Source of the DNA: Treponema sp.
GTDB taxonomy: Bacteria; Spirochaetota; Spirochaetia; Treponematales; Treponemataceae
Reading direction: 5' to 3'
Length of the DNA stretch: 47,054 bases
Assembly: GCA_024695475.1 (NCBI GenBank)
Contig: JAILIC010000102.1
Span: 1 to 47,054, forward strand
This document shows positions 1 through 8,141 of this stretch, piece by piece (the first letter of the stretch is position 1; the number at the start of each line of letters is the position of its first letter). The notes beneath the pieces are model-generated. The model saw only the letters and a list, made by a program, of their open reading frames with translations. It made no database searches and was not told where the DNA came from. Position numbers and translations under genes: made by a program.

Positions 1-151
1 GTGCTTCTGCTTCTTTTATTGCATCCTGCTTTACACGTTCAGCTTTTTGTTCTGACGCAGATAGTTGAAATCTGGCATACAGCCAGCGAATAGTCCATCC
101 AAGAACAATTCCAACAATGGGAAGAACGATGAATAAAACGATATTATTCAT
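1..151 (-). CDS. rny: Ribonuclease Y, N-terminal fragment (partial at window start)
   Basis: Only the first 50 codons are present. The start is an ATG at 151, with GGAG at 161-158. The protein opens with a hydrophobic membrane anchor (residues 4-19) and a short basic stretch. It then enters a charged helix rich in Ala, Glu, Lys and Gln (SEQKAERVKQDAIKEAEA), the beginning of the long coiled coil that precedes the KH and HD domains of RNase Y. RNase Y is the membrane-bound endoribonuclease that starts mRNA decay in many bacteria lacking RNase E. The anchor plus coiled-coil pattern is typical, but the catalytic HD domain lies outside the window, so the call rests on the N-terminus alone. Confidence 0.72.
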   Translation of the reverse strand, partial: MNNIVLFIVLPIVGIVLGWTIRWLYARFQLSASEQKAERVKQDAIKEAEA

Positions 152-197
152 TGTTATCTCCTTTTTTTAACTATTTAGTTGGAATAGTTTATTTTCT

Positions 198-226
198 ATA
201 GTAACGTAACATAGTTTTTGTGTCAA
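198..226 (-). promoter_or_regulatory. Sigma-70-type promoter of rny
   Basis: On the minus strand there is a perfect -35 TTGACA (226-221), a 17-base spacer and a -10 TACTAT (203-198). This leaves an untranslated leader of about 40 bases before the rny ATG. The leader contains an imperfect hairpin (AACTATT/AATAGTT, about 170-190) and the GGAG ribosome site. Confidence 0.6.
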
Positions 227-261
227 ACTATAATTTCTTCTATTGCAATACTTTTTTAAGT

Positions 262-1008
262 TTACATTGAAAAATCTTTACCTAGATAGATTTCTCGTGC
301 CTCTGGTGAATTAAGGATTTCTTCTTTTGTTCCCTGGGTGATGATTTGTCCTGCGTTGATGATGATTGACCGAGTTGTTATTTCCAACGTATCACGGACG
401 TTATGATCGGTGATGAGTATACCGATACCTTGCTTTGATAAAAACTGTATCATGCGTTTTATGTCAGCGACAGCTATGGGATCGATACCTGCAAACGGTT
501 CATCGAGCATTAAAAATTTTGGTTCGATAGCAAGAGAACGTGCTATTTCGGTTCTTCGTCGTTCTCCACCAGAGAGGGTAAATGCACTTTGATGTCTGAT
601 ATGTTCAATAGAAAACTGTTCAATAAGCTTATCGAGACGATACCGTTTTTCTTCTGTGGTAAGATCATTTCTAGTTTCAAGAATGGCCCATATATTTTGT
701 TCTACAGTTAGTTTTCTAAAGACAGATGGTTCTTGAGGGAGATACGAAATGCCAAGCTGTGCCCGTTTGTACATAGGTAATTTTGTTATGATGGTACCAT
801 CTAATAAAACTTGACCACTGTAGGGTTTGTGAAATCCTACAATCATATAAAAGGTTGTTGTTTTTCCAGATCCATTGGGACCTAATAAACCGAGAATCTC
901 ACCAGTTGTCATGGAGAAATCGATGCCTTGTACGACTTTCTTTTTACCAAACATTTTATACAGGCTTGATACACATAAGGTATGGGTAGTTTTTGTATTA
1001 GTGTTCAT
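262..1008 (-). CDS. lptB: LPS export ABC transporter ATP-binding protein LptB
   Basis: A 248-residue cytoplasmic ATPase of the LptB type. It has Walker A GPNGSGKTT, a Q-loop region LPQEPSVFRKLTVEQN, the ABC signature LSGGERRRTEIARSL, Walker B FLMLDEPFAGIDP and an H-loop ITDH. LptB powers extraction of lipopolysaccharide-like lipids from the inner membrane with LptF/G and passes them to LptC and LptA. The ATG at 1008 is chosen because GGAGAG lies about 8 bases upstream; an in-frame ATG at 1023 would overlap lptA further. The start lies inside the end of lptA (11-base overlap), so translation is probably coupled. It is the last gene of pyrG-lptC-lptA-lptB. lptF/G are not in the window. Confidence 0.93.
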   Translation of the reverse strand: MNTNTKTTHTLCVSSLYKMFGKKKVVQGIDFSMTTGEILGLLGPNGSGKTTTFYMIVGFHKPYSGQVLLDGTIITKLPMYKRAQLGISYLPQEPSVFRKLTVEQNIWAILETRNDLTTEEKRYRLDKLIEQFSIEHIRHQSAFTLSGGERRRTEIARSLAIEPKFLMLDEPFAGIDPIAVADIKRMIQFLSKQGIGILITDHNVRDTLEITTRSIIINAGQIITQGTKEEILNSPEAREIYLGKDFSM

Positions 1009-1714
1009 TATACGTCTCTCCATCGGTAATAGCTGTATGGTCAGGGGTTTTTGAGGTTTCTGATTGGGATTGTTTTGTTTCTGTAGTAACTGTACCGTTG
1101 ACATTGCCTATAAGTGTGATCTCTTGTGTATCCATGTTAAGGCGTATCTGTTGGGCGTTAAAGGTATCGTTGCCTTGTATAATAGTGGGGTTTCCATCTA
1201 ATTCTAATAGCTGTGTTTGTTTGTAATAAATCGCATAGGCGCTGCTGCAGGTATTGTCTTTTTGTTTTAGGGTGACTGCTATTTGTAAAATAGCAGTTTG
1301 CGTATTCTGGTTATAATCAATGCGCTGTGCTTCAGCGTAGACATTATTTGTTTGATCGGTTAGATGTACTTCATTTTGTAAAATAACAGTTTTATTGTTA
1401 CGGTCATACAGTATCTTTTGACAGGTAAAGTCCATACCTGTTTGTTTGTCATTACAAATAACAGTACCTTCGGCAATAATATATCGGTAGTTTGTATCTT
1501 GTAAGGTAATGCTGTCGGCAGAGATGGAGATGCTCTCGGTTTCGATATGAGCTTTACCCAGTAATGATATCGTGTCGTTTTTAGATCCTGTGTTTCCACT
1601 CATTTTTTTTGCAGAAAAAGTAATTTCCTCTGCATATGTTGCTAATGACAAGTATATATATAATGGTAAAAAAAAGATAAATCGAAACAAAATGGTGTTA
1701 GTTTTTGTTTTCAT
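998..1714 (-). CDS. lptA: LptA/OstA-like periplasmic protein
   Basis: A 238-residue protein. The ATG at 1714 gives a good signal peptide (MKTKTNTILFRFIFFLPLYI, then SLATYAEE) with cleavage near TYA. The mature part has repeating beta-strand texture (TESISISADSITLQDTNYRYIIAEGTVICND and similar), as in the OstA/LptA jellyroll that bridges the periplasm for lipopolysaccharide transport. The C-terminus is polar and rich in Thr, Ser and Gln. The gene overlaps the end of lptC and the start of lptB. Sequence identity in this family is low, so the call leans on fold pattern and on the position between lptC and lptB. Confidence 0.8.
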   Translation of the reverse strand: MKTKTNTILFRFIFFLPLYIYLSLATYAEEITFSAKKMSGNTGSKNDTISLLGKAHIETESISISADSITLQDTNYRYIIAEGTVICNDKQTGMDFTCQKILYDRNNKTVILQNEVHLTDQTNNVYAEAQRIDYNQNTQTAILQIAVTLKQKDNTCSSAYAIYYKQTQLLELDGNPTIIQGNDTFNAQQIRLNMDTQEITLIGNVNGTVTTETKQSQSETSKTPDHTAITDGETYNEH

Positions 1715-2255
1715 TGGTAATGTTCCCATATACAGAGTCGGCAATTGAGAATGTATTGCTTATGGTACTTGCTGAAAAACTATTGCCTTTGAAAGAAGAA
1801 GTTTCACCATTAGCAGTATATTGTATGGTGATGCCATCTCCTGAAGCGCCTGTCACTTGTTCGGTGGCAGTGTTCCAGTAAAGGCAGTTGGTTAGGATTC
1901 GTAGTTTTTGTTTATAATTATAGAGATCTATTGCATCAAAAAAAGTATATGTGTTGTCTTGTGGAGAGGCTTCCAATAAATGGCAGGTTCCTTCGGTTTC
2001 TTTTTGATTATCTGTGTCATAGGTCGTAAAATGAATGTCTTTTGCATATACAGTGGCGGACCTTTTATAGCGTTCTATTGTTTTTGCCTGCATTTGAACG
2101 GTTATGGTATTGTCGCTGATTCGTTCAAAGCGGGCATTCTCAAAAATGAATTCTGGAAAAGAAGCCTCCGTTTTTGAGGCTGTTCCATAGTTTAAGGAAC
2201 ATGCGGAACAATAAAACGCTATGCTTACTACACCGAGCAAAAACGACAATTTCAT
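1698..2255 (-). CDS. lptC: LptC-like protein with a lipoprotein signal
   Basis: A 185-residue protein. The ATG at 2255 lies just after the pyrG stop and gives MKLSFLLGVVSIAFYCSACS, a membrane segment ending in a plausible lipobox (CSAC). The body is rich in beta-strands (ITVQMQAKTIERYKRSATVYAKDI, GDGITIQYTANGETSSFKGNSF), matching the LptC periplasmic jellyroll that takes lipid from LptB2FG and hands it to LptA. In proteobacteria LptC has a plain transmembrane anchor; here a lipid anchor looks possible. The usual family length is about 190 residues. Longer in-frame upstream starts would run into pyrG coding sequence and are rejected. Confidence 0.75.
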   Translation of the reverse strand: MKLSFLLGVVSIAFYCSACSLNYGTASKTEASFPEFIFENARFERISDNTITVQMQAKTIERYKRSATVYAKDIHFTTYDTDNQKETEGTCHLLEASPQDNTYTFFDAIDLYNYKQKLRILTNCLYWNTATEQVTGASGDGITIQYTANGETSSFKGNSFSASTISNTFSIADSVYGNITNENKN

Positions 2256-2257
2256 TG

Positions 2258-3856
2258 CTATTGATGCAGTGCAGCTCCTATAAATGCGATAAACAGCGGG
2301 TGTGGGTTTGTCGGACGAGAGACAAACTCTGGATGATATTGTACGCCGATACCCCATGGATGATCCTTCCATTCGAAAGCTTCAACTTGACCATCAGGTA
2401 CTGCTGTAGCACTGGTAATAAGACCGTGCTGTGTCATATCTGCACTGTAACGGCGGTCAAACGTATATTTATTGCGATGTCGTTCACTGACAGAAGATTT
2501 TGCATATATTTCTGAGAGCTTAGTACCTTTTACAATTTTAACAGTTCCTGCCCCCAATTTCATGATACCGGTTGATGATAAGCCCATTTGTTCTTCTGGC
2601 AGGCTGATAATGGCATGTTTTGAATTTTGAATAAATTCAGTGCTGTCTGCATCAGTCCAGCCCATGAGAGAGCGTGCTGTTTCGATTGCCATAAGCTGCA
2701 TACCCAGATCGATACCAAGATAGGGAATCTTATGCTCACGGGCATACTGTACTGTATTGAGGAGTCCGAGAAATCCTCGCTGACCATAATTACCAGGAAT
2801 AATGATACCGTCTAAGCCTTCAAAATACTGGTTAAGATCTGAGCTGCTTTCAAGTGTCTCTGCGTCAATTTTTCGTACTTCCAAATCTGCCTGATATGCG
2901 GTAATTGCTGCATGAATGAGCGACTCGCGTACTGATTTGTAGCAGTCATCAAGATAATCTCGCTTACCGACCATACCGATGGTAAGATGTTGCTTTGGAT
3001 TTTTTAGTTTAGTAAGGAATTCTGTCCATGGTGAGATGTCACATTCCTTTGTTTTTAATCCTAGCTTTTCAAGTATGCAGGTATCGATTCCCTCTTTATG
3101 GAATAAAGAAGGAAGTTCATATATTGATTGTTCTACATCCGTTGAGGTAAAGACTGCGGATGGTGAGACATTACAGAATAGTGCAACTTTCTTTTTAAGA
3201 TTTGCATCAAGTACTTTTTCACAGCGGCACAACAAAATGTCAGGTTGGATACCTACTTCCTGTAACTGTTTAACGGCATGCTGTGTCGGTTTTGTTTTTA
3301 ATTCGTCACCAGTGATAACAGGGACGAGAGTAAGATGGATGCTGACAGAATTGTTTTTGCCTAATTCATGAATTAACTGACGTGTTGCCTCTAAGTAAGG
3401 TATTGACTCTATATCACCTACGGTGCCACCAATTTCGACTATGACAACGTCTGCGCCAGACTGTGCACCTATAGCAAGTATTCTTCTTTTGATTTCATCA
3501 GTGATGTGGGGAATAACCTGAACGGTACGACCATTATATCTTCCTGCACGTTCATTACGGATAACAGTATCATATACTTTTCCGATCGTGATACAGTCAT
3601 CATCTGTGATATTAACACTGGTAAAGCGTGAAAAATTACCGAGGTCCAGATCGGTTTCTGCACCATCTTCGGTAACATAGACTTCTCCATGTTGATACGG
3701 GCTGATATTTCCTGCGTCAACATTTATATATGGATCACACTTGATCATTGCGATTTTTAATCCGCTACATTCAAGGAGGCTTCCAATGGAAGCCGCTGCG
3801 ACACCCTTTCCGAGACTTGAACAAACGCCACTGGTTAATAGAATATACTTACTCAT
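2258..3856 (-). CDS. pyrG: CTP synthase with a degenerate glutaminase site
   Basis: A 532-residue, full-length CTP synthase (UTP + ATP + nitrogen donor to CTP). The synthetase domain (residues 1-270) keeps the P-loop SSLGKG, DPYINVD, SPYQHGEVYVTEDGAETDLD and GGTVGDIES. The glutamine amidotransferase domain (about 290-532) aligns throughout, but the nucleophile motif GICLGMQ reads GIDLGMQ (Asp383), and the oxyanion loop PGGFG reads PGNYG (Asn356). His508 and Glu510 of the triad (YHPEF) remain. The reaction is therefore predicted to use free ammonia. It is the first gene of the lpt operon, two bases ahead of lptC. No Shine-Dalgarno is visible; see the promoter entry. Identity is certain; loss of glutaminase activity is an inference from residues. 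Confidence 0.95.
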   Translation of the reverse strand: MSKYILLTSGVCSSLGKGVAAASIGSLLECSGLKIAMIKCDPYINVDAGNISPYQHGEVYVTEDGAETDLDLGNFSRFTSVNITDDDCITIGKVYDTVIRNERAGRYNGRTVQVIPHITDEIKRRILAIGAQSGADVVIVEIGGTVGDIESIPYLEATRQLIHELGKNNSVSIHLTLVPVITGDELKTKPTQHAVKQLQEVGIQPDILLCRCEKVLDANLKKKVALFCNVSPSAVFTSTDVEQSIYELPSLFHKEGIDTCILEKLGLKTKECDISPWTEFLTKLKNPKQHLTIGMVGKRDYLDDCYKSVRESLIHAAITAYQADLEVRKIDAETLESSSDLNQYFEGLDGIIIPGNYGQRGFLGLLNTVQYAREHKIPYLGIDLGMQLMAIETARSLMGWTDADSTEFIQNSKHAIISLPEEQMGLSSTGIMKLGAGTVKIVKGTKLSEIYAKSSVSERHRNKYTFDRRYSADMTQHGLITSATAVPDGQVEAFEWKDHPWGIGVQYHPEFVSRPTNPHPLFIAFIGAALHQ

Positions 3857-3864
3857 AACTAGCC

Positions 3865-3893
3865 ATTTTTACATGAACACTAGGTTTAGTCAA
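3865..3893 (-). promoter_or_regulatory. Candidate leaderless promoter of pyrG-lptCAB
   Basis: On the minus strand there is a -35 TTGACT (3893-3888), a 17-base spacer and a -10 AAAAAT (3870-3865) preceded by TGT, an extended -10 element. Only 8 bases separate the -10 from the pyrG ATG, so transcription should begin at or next to the start codon. Confidence 0.5.
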
Positions 3894-3978
3894 TGGATAC
3901 CATATTATAAAAAATAAGCTAAATAATGTATTAAAATCATCAATTTAAAATAGTTTTTAATATTGTTGTTGGAAAATG

Positions 3979-4007
3979 TTTACTTTTTTAAAACCTGCAT
4001 ATATAAT
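3979..4007 (+). promoter_or_regulatory. Leaderless promoter of cheR-cheB
   Basis: There is a -35 TTTACT (3979-3984), a 17-base spacer and a consensus -10 TATAAT (4002-4007), followed by only 6 bases before the cheR ATG at 4014. There is no room for a Shine-Dalgarno, so the mRNA should start at or next to the A of ATG. Confidence 0.62.
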
Positions 4008-4013
4008 GTAGTT

Positions 4014-4829
4014 ATGGCCGATTTATTAAACGATGAACAATTCGACAAATTTCGCAAGGTTATCTATGATGAAAGTGGCATAACATTTTCTGCTACCAAT
4101 CGTTCTATTCTTGACAGTCGCCTCAAAGAACGTTTGCGCGAAAAACAATTGCAATCGATAGATGACTATTACAAATTAGTAATGTCTGATCAGGGTGAAA
4201 TGAAGACGATGTTAGACTCTGTTACAACAAATCTGACTCGGTTTTTCAGAAATCAGCCCCATTTTGATGCTTTGGTTAATTATGTTATTCCTCATATTTT
4301 GGAAGAAAAGAAAAAGACAGGAGATAATACCATTCGGATTTGGAGTGCTGGTTGTTCAACTGGTGAGGAGCCGTATACAATTGCAATGATTTTATCAGAT
4401 GTTCTTCCGCCGTCGTATAAATTTGTGGTTACGGCTTCTGATATTTCGTTAAAGTCTTTAATGGTCGGGCAGCAAGGATTTTATGCAAATAATCGAGTTG
4501 ATGGCATTCCAGAAAAGTATTTGACACGGTTCTTTACTAAAACGGAAACAGGGTATCAGGTAAATAAGGAGTTAATGTCAAAGATACACTTTGATTACCA
4601 TAATTTGCGAAATGATTCTGGTGCACGTAATCTTGATGTTATTTTTTGTCGTAATGTTTTAATTTACTTTGATGAAGCGGCTCAGTTGACTACGATAAAT
4701 CATTTCTGGAATTCCTTAGGACCTCATTCCTATCTTTATATAGGACACTCAGAGTCCTTGTTTGGAATGAATACTAAATTTGAATTCCTTAAAACGCAGT
4801 GGGCGTGTTTGTATCAAAAGAATGAGTAG
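4014..4829 (+). CDS. cheR: Chemotaxis protein methyltransferase CheR
   Basis: A 271-residue SAM-dependent methyltransferase that methylates glutamates of chemoreceptors. The N-terminal helical domain (FDKFRKVIYDESGITF, residues 8-80) is followed by the catalytic domain with LTRFFRN, the SAM-binding motif IRIWSAGCSTGEEPYT, TASDIS, and the late motif FCRNVLIYFD. The C-terminal LYIGHSESL is also typical. The ATG at 4014 fits MADLLND and the family N-terminus; the longer upstream reading has no homologous look and would include the promoter. cheB follows after 22 bases, so methylation and demethylation enzymes are co-expressed. Confidence 0.96.
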   Translation: MADLLNDEQFDKFRKVIYDESGITFSATNRSILDSRLKERLREKQLQSIDDYYKLVMSDQGEMKTMLDSVTTNLTRFFRNQPHFDALVNYVIPHILEEKKKTGDNTIRIWSAGCSTGEEPYTIAMILSDVLPPSYKFVVTASDISLKSLMVGQQGFYANNRVDGIPEKYLTRFFTKTETGYQVNKELMSKIHFDYHNLRNDSGARNLDVIFCRNVLIYFDEAAQLTTINHFWNSLGPHSYLYIGHSESLFGMNTKFEFLKTQWACLYQKNE

Positions 4830-4851
4830 AGTGGTGGGGTTATAAATAAGT

Positions 4852-6051
4852 ATGGATGATATATCTGTTTTAATCTGTGATGATTCCGCATTGATGCGAA
4901 ATTTGATAGGACGTATTATTGAAGGTACAGAGGGAATGTGTGTTGCTGGTAAGGCAATGAATGGACAGTTTGCCCTTGAAAAAATCCCTACGGTAAATCC
5001 AGATGTTATTGTTCTTGATATAGAAATGCCAATTATGAATGGCATTGAGTTTTTGCGGGAACGTAAAGCTCGTCATATTGATATTCCTGTTGTTGTTTTG
5101 TCTAGTGTTGCAACAAAAGGTGCGGCAATCACTATGGAAGCATTGGAATTAGGTGCAAGTGATTTTATTACCAAGCCTAATGGATCAACTTCTGCAGATT
5201 TGTCTTCTGTATCAGAGCATCTTGTAGAGTTGCTTTCTTCATATGGTGGTTCTTATGCTCGCCGTCATGGCAAGCAGCCATATACAGTGGATTTCTTCAA
5301 TCATCAGATGAAGATGAAGCTGGCAGAAAAATTTGTCGCAGAAAAGAAAGGTGTATCTGCTGTTTCTTCAACTGCAGAAGTAAAAGAAGTTAAACCGCTT
5401 TCTACAACATGGATAGAGCCAGAAAAGAAAGAACCTGCTGTTATTACTCCTGTACGTGAGGGTGGTAGAATCGATATCATTGCTTTAGGTATCTCCACTG
5501 GTGGTCCTAATGCATTGCGTACTGTATTTAAGATGATCGATCCTCATTTGAAGCAGCCGATTTTGGTTGTTCAGCACATGCCGGCTGGCTTTACTACAGA
5601 GTTTGCAAATAGTTTAAATCGTATCTGCCCGCTTGAAGTAAAAGAAGCAGAAGATGGAGATGTTATTCAGGGCGGTCATATTTATATTGCTCCAGGTAAT
5701 TTCCATATTTATGTCGAAAATAGAGCTACGGGTAATGTCATTAGATTGTCTAGTGAAGCACAGCGTAATGGACACCGCCCATCAGCTGATGTATTGTTTG
5801 AGTCTGTAGCAAAAATCTATCAAAACCATGCTTTAGGTGTTATCATGACTGGTATGGGTCGCGATGGTGCTGCCGAAATAACAGAGATGCGTAAACAGGG
5901 TGCCTGGACGCTTGGTCAAGATCAGGAATCCGCTATTGTATATGGTATGCCAAAAGTTGCTTGGGAGCTTGGTGGCGTCCAAAAGCAGGTGTCTTTGATG
6001 GATATGGCTGATGCTATTAGTTCAATGGCTCGTGAGCATTTGAATAAATAG
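4852..6051 (+). CDS. cheB: Chemotaxis response regulator / protein-glutamate methylesterase CheB
   Basis: A 399-residue, two-domain enzyme. The receiver domain (residues 1-125) has the acidic pair DD at 10-11, the phospho-acceptor Asp56 in VLDIEMP, and a C-terminal Lys in ITKP. A long linker (about 130-205, rich in Lys, Glu and Val) leads to the methylesterase domain with its Ser in GISTGGP, His in VVQHMPAGFT and Asp in MTGMGRDGA. Phosphorylation by CheA activates removal of methyl groups and deamidation of receptor glutamines. The linker is longer than in enteric CheB. The gene ends 4 bases before the convergent RseC-like gene, so the two transcripts may overlap. Confidence 0.96.
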   Translation: MDDISVLICDDSALMRNLIGRIIEGTEGMCVAGKAMNGQFALEKIPTVNPDVIVLDIEMPIMNGIEFLRERKARHIDIPVVVLSSVATKGAAITMEALELGASDFITKPNGSTSADLSSVSEHLVELLSSYGGSYARRHGKQPYTVDFFNHQMKMKLAEKFVAEKKGVSAVSSTAEVKEVKPLSTTWIEPEKKEPAVITPVREGGRIDIIALGISTGGPNALRTVFKMIDPHLKQPILVVQHMPAGFTTEFANSLNRICPLEVKEAEDGDVIQGGHIYIAPGNFHIYVENRATGNVIRLSSEAQRNGHRPSADVLFESVAKIYQNHALGVIMTGMGRDGAAEITEMRKQGAWTLGQDQESAIVYGMPKVAWELGGVQKQVSLMDMADAISSMAREHLNK

Positions 6052-6055
6052 TTTG

Positions 6056-6454
6056 TTACTCGGCTCCACATATCTCTGTAATATGGGGGCGTGCAAGCCG
6101 TATTTTACTACGACTGATAAAAAAGACAATTGCCGATGCAAGGAATAGGCCTGCTAATACAAAGCAGGCCTGTTTTGTATCCGATGCACTTTTGCCTGCA
6201 ATAAAAAAGCCTCCAATTGCTGATGCAACAGGAAAAAACAACGAGGCAAAGCCTTGTATTATTTCAGCTTTTGGTGATGTAGCTATTTTTACCATCGCTC
6301 CTTTTTCAAGAGGAAGATTTTTACTATTTATAACCGTAAAAGGGTGCCCTTTTTCACCGCATTTTTCATGACAGCTCATACATGCACCGGTGATGATGGG
6401 CACAACTGTTATCTCAGTGCCTTTGATATCAATAATGACTGCTTTATCTTTCAT
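6056..6454 (-). CDS. RseC/MucC-family membrane protein
   Basis: A 132-residue protein. The ATG at 6454 has AAGGAA 6 bases upstream; a TTG at 6460 lacks such a site. The N-terminal half is soluble and carries a cysteine cluster (CMSCHEKCG, residues 25-33) after a beta-rich stretch. The C-terminal half has two membrane helices (about 68-90 and 94-112) followed by a basic tail. This layout matches the RseC/MucC/SoxR-reducing-system family: RseC acts on SigmaE control in enteric bacteria, and family members sit in Rnf/Rsx-type redox systems. Since the genome encodes Rnf at 33-38.6 kb, a redox role is attractive but unproven. It is the last gene of polyprenyl synthase-TPR-rseC. Confidence 0.72.
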   Translation of the reverse strand: MKDKAVIIDIKGTEITVVPIITGACMSCHEKCGEKGHPFTVINSKNLPLEKGAMVKIATSPKAEIIQGFASLFFPVASAIGGFFIAGKSASDTKQACFVLAGLFLASAIVFFISRSKIRLARPHITEICGAE

Positions 6455-6474
6455 GAACAATTCCTTATACTTTT

Positions 6475-6999
6475 TTATTTACCTGCTGGCAGGCGTTTGA
6501 GAGCCTCTATACAACTTTGTTTTCCTTGTTCGTTGTGTAACTCGTCGTAAGTATCCCGTAAATTGTAGAGCGCATCATAATAGAAGGGGTTAAGAGACAC
6601 CGCCTGTTCAAAAGCTTTGCAGGCTTCTTTATAATTGGCATGGTTAAAAAGAATAACACCTGTAGTATTCCAGAGATGTGGATTTTTTTGATTGATATCG
6701 AGACCTTCATAACAATAGTTAAGTGCGTTTGACTCTTCATCTAAAGAATTACAAATAATGGCAAGTGTCTCAATTGTATCTATATCATCATCCTTACACG
6801 TTAAAGCCTTTTCGAGCATCGCCTTTGCCTGCCGAAGCTTTCCGGCATCGCGATAGGTTATACCGAGGTTAAACCAAAGCAAATGGTTACGATTGTCGAT
6901 AGTAAGTGCCTTTTTGAGGCAGGCAATCGCATCTGAATAATCTCCCTGAGCGGCAAGCATGATTGCCTGCGTATTTAATGAATCTGCAGTTTCTTGCAT
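6475..6999 (-). CDS. TPR-repeat protein
   Basis: A 174-residue soluble protein made of tetratricopeptide repeats. Clear units are LNTQAIMLAAQGDYSDAIACL, LWFNLGITYRDAGKLRQAKAM, ATNYC/EGL-type helices in the middle, and LWNTTGVILFNHANYKEACKA followed by a shorter last unit. The repeats cover about residues 7-165, leaving no catalytic domain. TPR proteins serve as scaffolds for protein contacts. No signal peptide is visible, so a cytoplasmic location is likely. SD-like AAGGAA lies upstream of the ATG. It sits between the polyprenyl synthase and the RseC-like gene with gaps of about 20 bases, so it is probably co-transcribed. Its partner is unknown. Confidence 0.85.
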   Translation of the reverse strand: MQETADSLNTQAIMLAAQGDYSDAIACLKKALTIDNRNHLLWFNLGITYRDAGKLRQAKAMLEKALTCKDDDIDTIETLAIICNSLDEESNALNYCYEGLDINQKNPHLWNTTGVILFNHANYKEACKAFEQAVSLNPFYYDALYNLRDTYDELHNEQGKQSCIEALKRLPAGK

Positions 7000-7017
7000 G
7001 CATTTTATTCCTTATAG

Positions 7018-8079
7018 TTATGAAAGTGATGGCAGCATGGAGAGAAAGAGCGTTTGTATCAAATCATTATCTGCACCGAGTGTTTTAGACAGTATTTCAC
7101 TGCGGGTGGTAACAAAATCTTTTCCTGTGTTAAAAGCTTTTGTGATGGCATCGGACTGTTCCATGATGGTAATGCAGTGATCTACCGCAGGAGAATCTAT
7201 TCCTTCATTGTGTGCTTGTTGCATATCAGCTATGAGTCGCTCTTTGTCTTGAGGCTGACTTTGTATGTGGAGAAGTAGTGGTAAGCTTTTTTTACCTTCA
7301 ACAATATCATCTCCGCGTTTTTTTCCTGGATTACCAGTGGTAAGGTTCTGTACATCATCAAGGATTTGAAAACCTATGCCGATTTCTGCAGCGAGTGTTC
7401 CAGCTTGTACAGCGTCTTCCTGGGTACCACCTGCTACAAGTACACCGGCTTGTGCTGCAAGTGAGGCCAAAGTACCAGTCTTGCTCCGTACCATTGCATA
7501 GTATTCTTCAATGCTTGGTATGAGCGCAGGAGTTCGGTGCCATCGTATGTCCATCGCTTGTCCTAGATGCAGCCGCCGAAGCTCATTGGTATACAGTGCA
7601 TATAAACGCACCTTTTCTTCATCTGAAATTGGTAACGCATTAATACAGGCGCCTGCTTCAAAATAGAGCCATGAAGCAGCATTTAGAGCCCGGTCAATGC
7701 CATAGGTTATATGTGCCGCAGGTTTGCCACGCCGTGTATCTGCACAATCTTCAATATCATCATGAATAAGACTTGCTGTATGGGTAAACTCAACTAATGG
7801 TGTGACTTGATAGGCAACATCACAGGAACGTTTTGTCCTTTGAGCAGTGGCTTCTGCACATAAGATGAGTAGCAAAGGACGCCAACGCTTGCCACCAGAG
7901 GTAAACAGATGTCTGCAAGGATGTGTTAATTCCTGTAAATGCTCTTCTGTTACTGAGTCTGGAAGAATTCCGAAAGATTGTGACTTCCATTCCTTGTTTA
8001 TCTGTTCTGGAAGTGCCTGAGATAAAATGCTTTCAATTTGTGTGAGTCTATCTCCGAAAATCTCTTTTGCCGTCTGCAT
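7018..8079 (-). CDS. Polyprenyl diphosphate synthase (trans-isoprenyl transferase)
   Basis: A 353-residue enzyme that condenses isopentenyl diphosphate onto an allylic diphosphate. The substrate-binding motifs are GGKRWRP (residues 62-68), the first Asp-rich motif HDDIED (Asp107, 108, 111) with DTRRGKP after it, KTGTL (200-204), and the second motif FQILDDVQN (Asp241, 242, Asn245). The last position is usually Asp, so the second motif is DDxxN. KKRGDDIVEGKKSLP is also typical. The residues before the first Asp-rich motif (FTHTASLIH) are mostly small, which often goes with medium to long-chain products, but chain length cannot be read reliably. It could serve quinone or lipid-carrier synthesis. 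Confidence 0.9.
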   Translation of the reverse strand: MQTAKEIFGDRLTQIESILSQALPEQINKEWKSQSFGILPDSVTEEHLQELTHPCRHLFTSGGKRWRPLLLILCAEATAQRTKRSCDVAYQVTPLVEFTHTASLIHDDIEDCADTRRGKPAAHITYGIDRALNAASWLYFEAGACINALPISDEEKVRLYALYTNELRRLHLGQAMDIRWHRTPALIPSIEEYYAMVRSKTGTLASLAAQAGVLVAGGTQEDAVQAGTLAAEIGIGFQILDDVQNLTTGNPGKKRGDDIVEGKKSLPLLLHIQSQPQDKERLIADMQQAHNEGIDSPAVDHCITIMEQSDAITKAFNTGKDFVTTRSEILSKTLGADNDLIQTLFLSMLPSLS

Positions 8080-8087
8080 ATTACATA

Positions 8088-8116
8088 AGTATAACGAAAA
8101 TAATCATAAAAGACAA
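8088..8116 (-). promoter_or_regulatory. Leaderless promoter of the polyprenyl synthase operon
   Basis: On the minus strand there is a -35 TTGTCT (8116-8111), a 17-base spacer and a -10 TATACT (8093-8088), then 8 bases to the ATG at 8079. No Shine-Dalgarno is present. The divergent rlmE promoter must lie in the same 62-base gap. Confidence 0.6.
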
Positions 8117-8141
8117 ATAAATATATACCGACAATAGAGAT

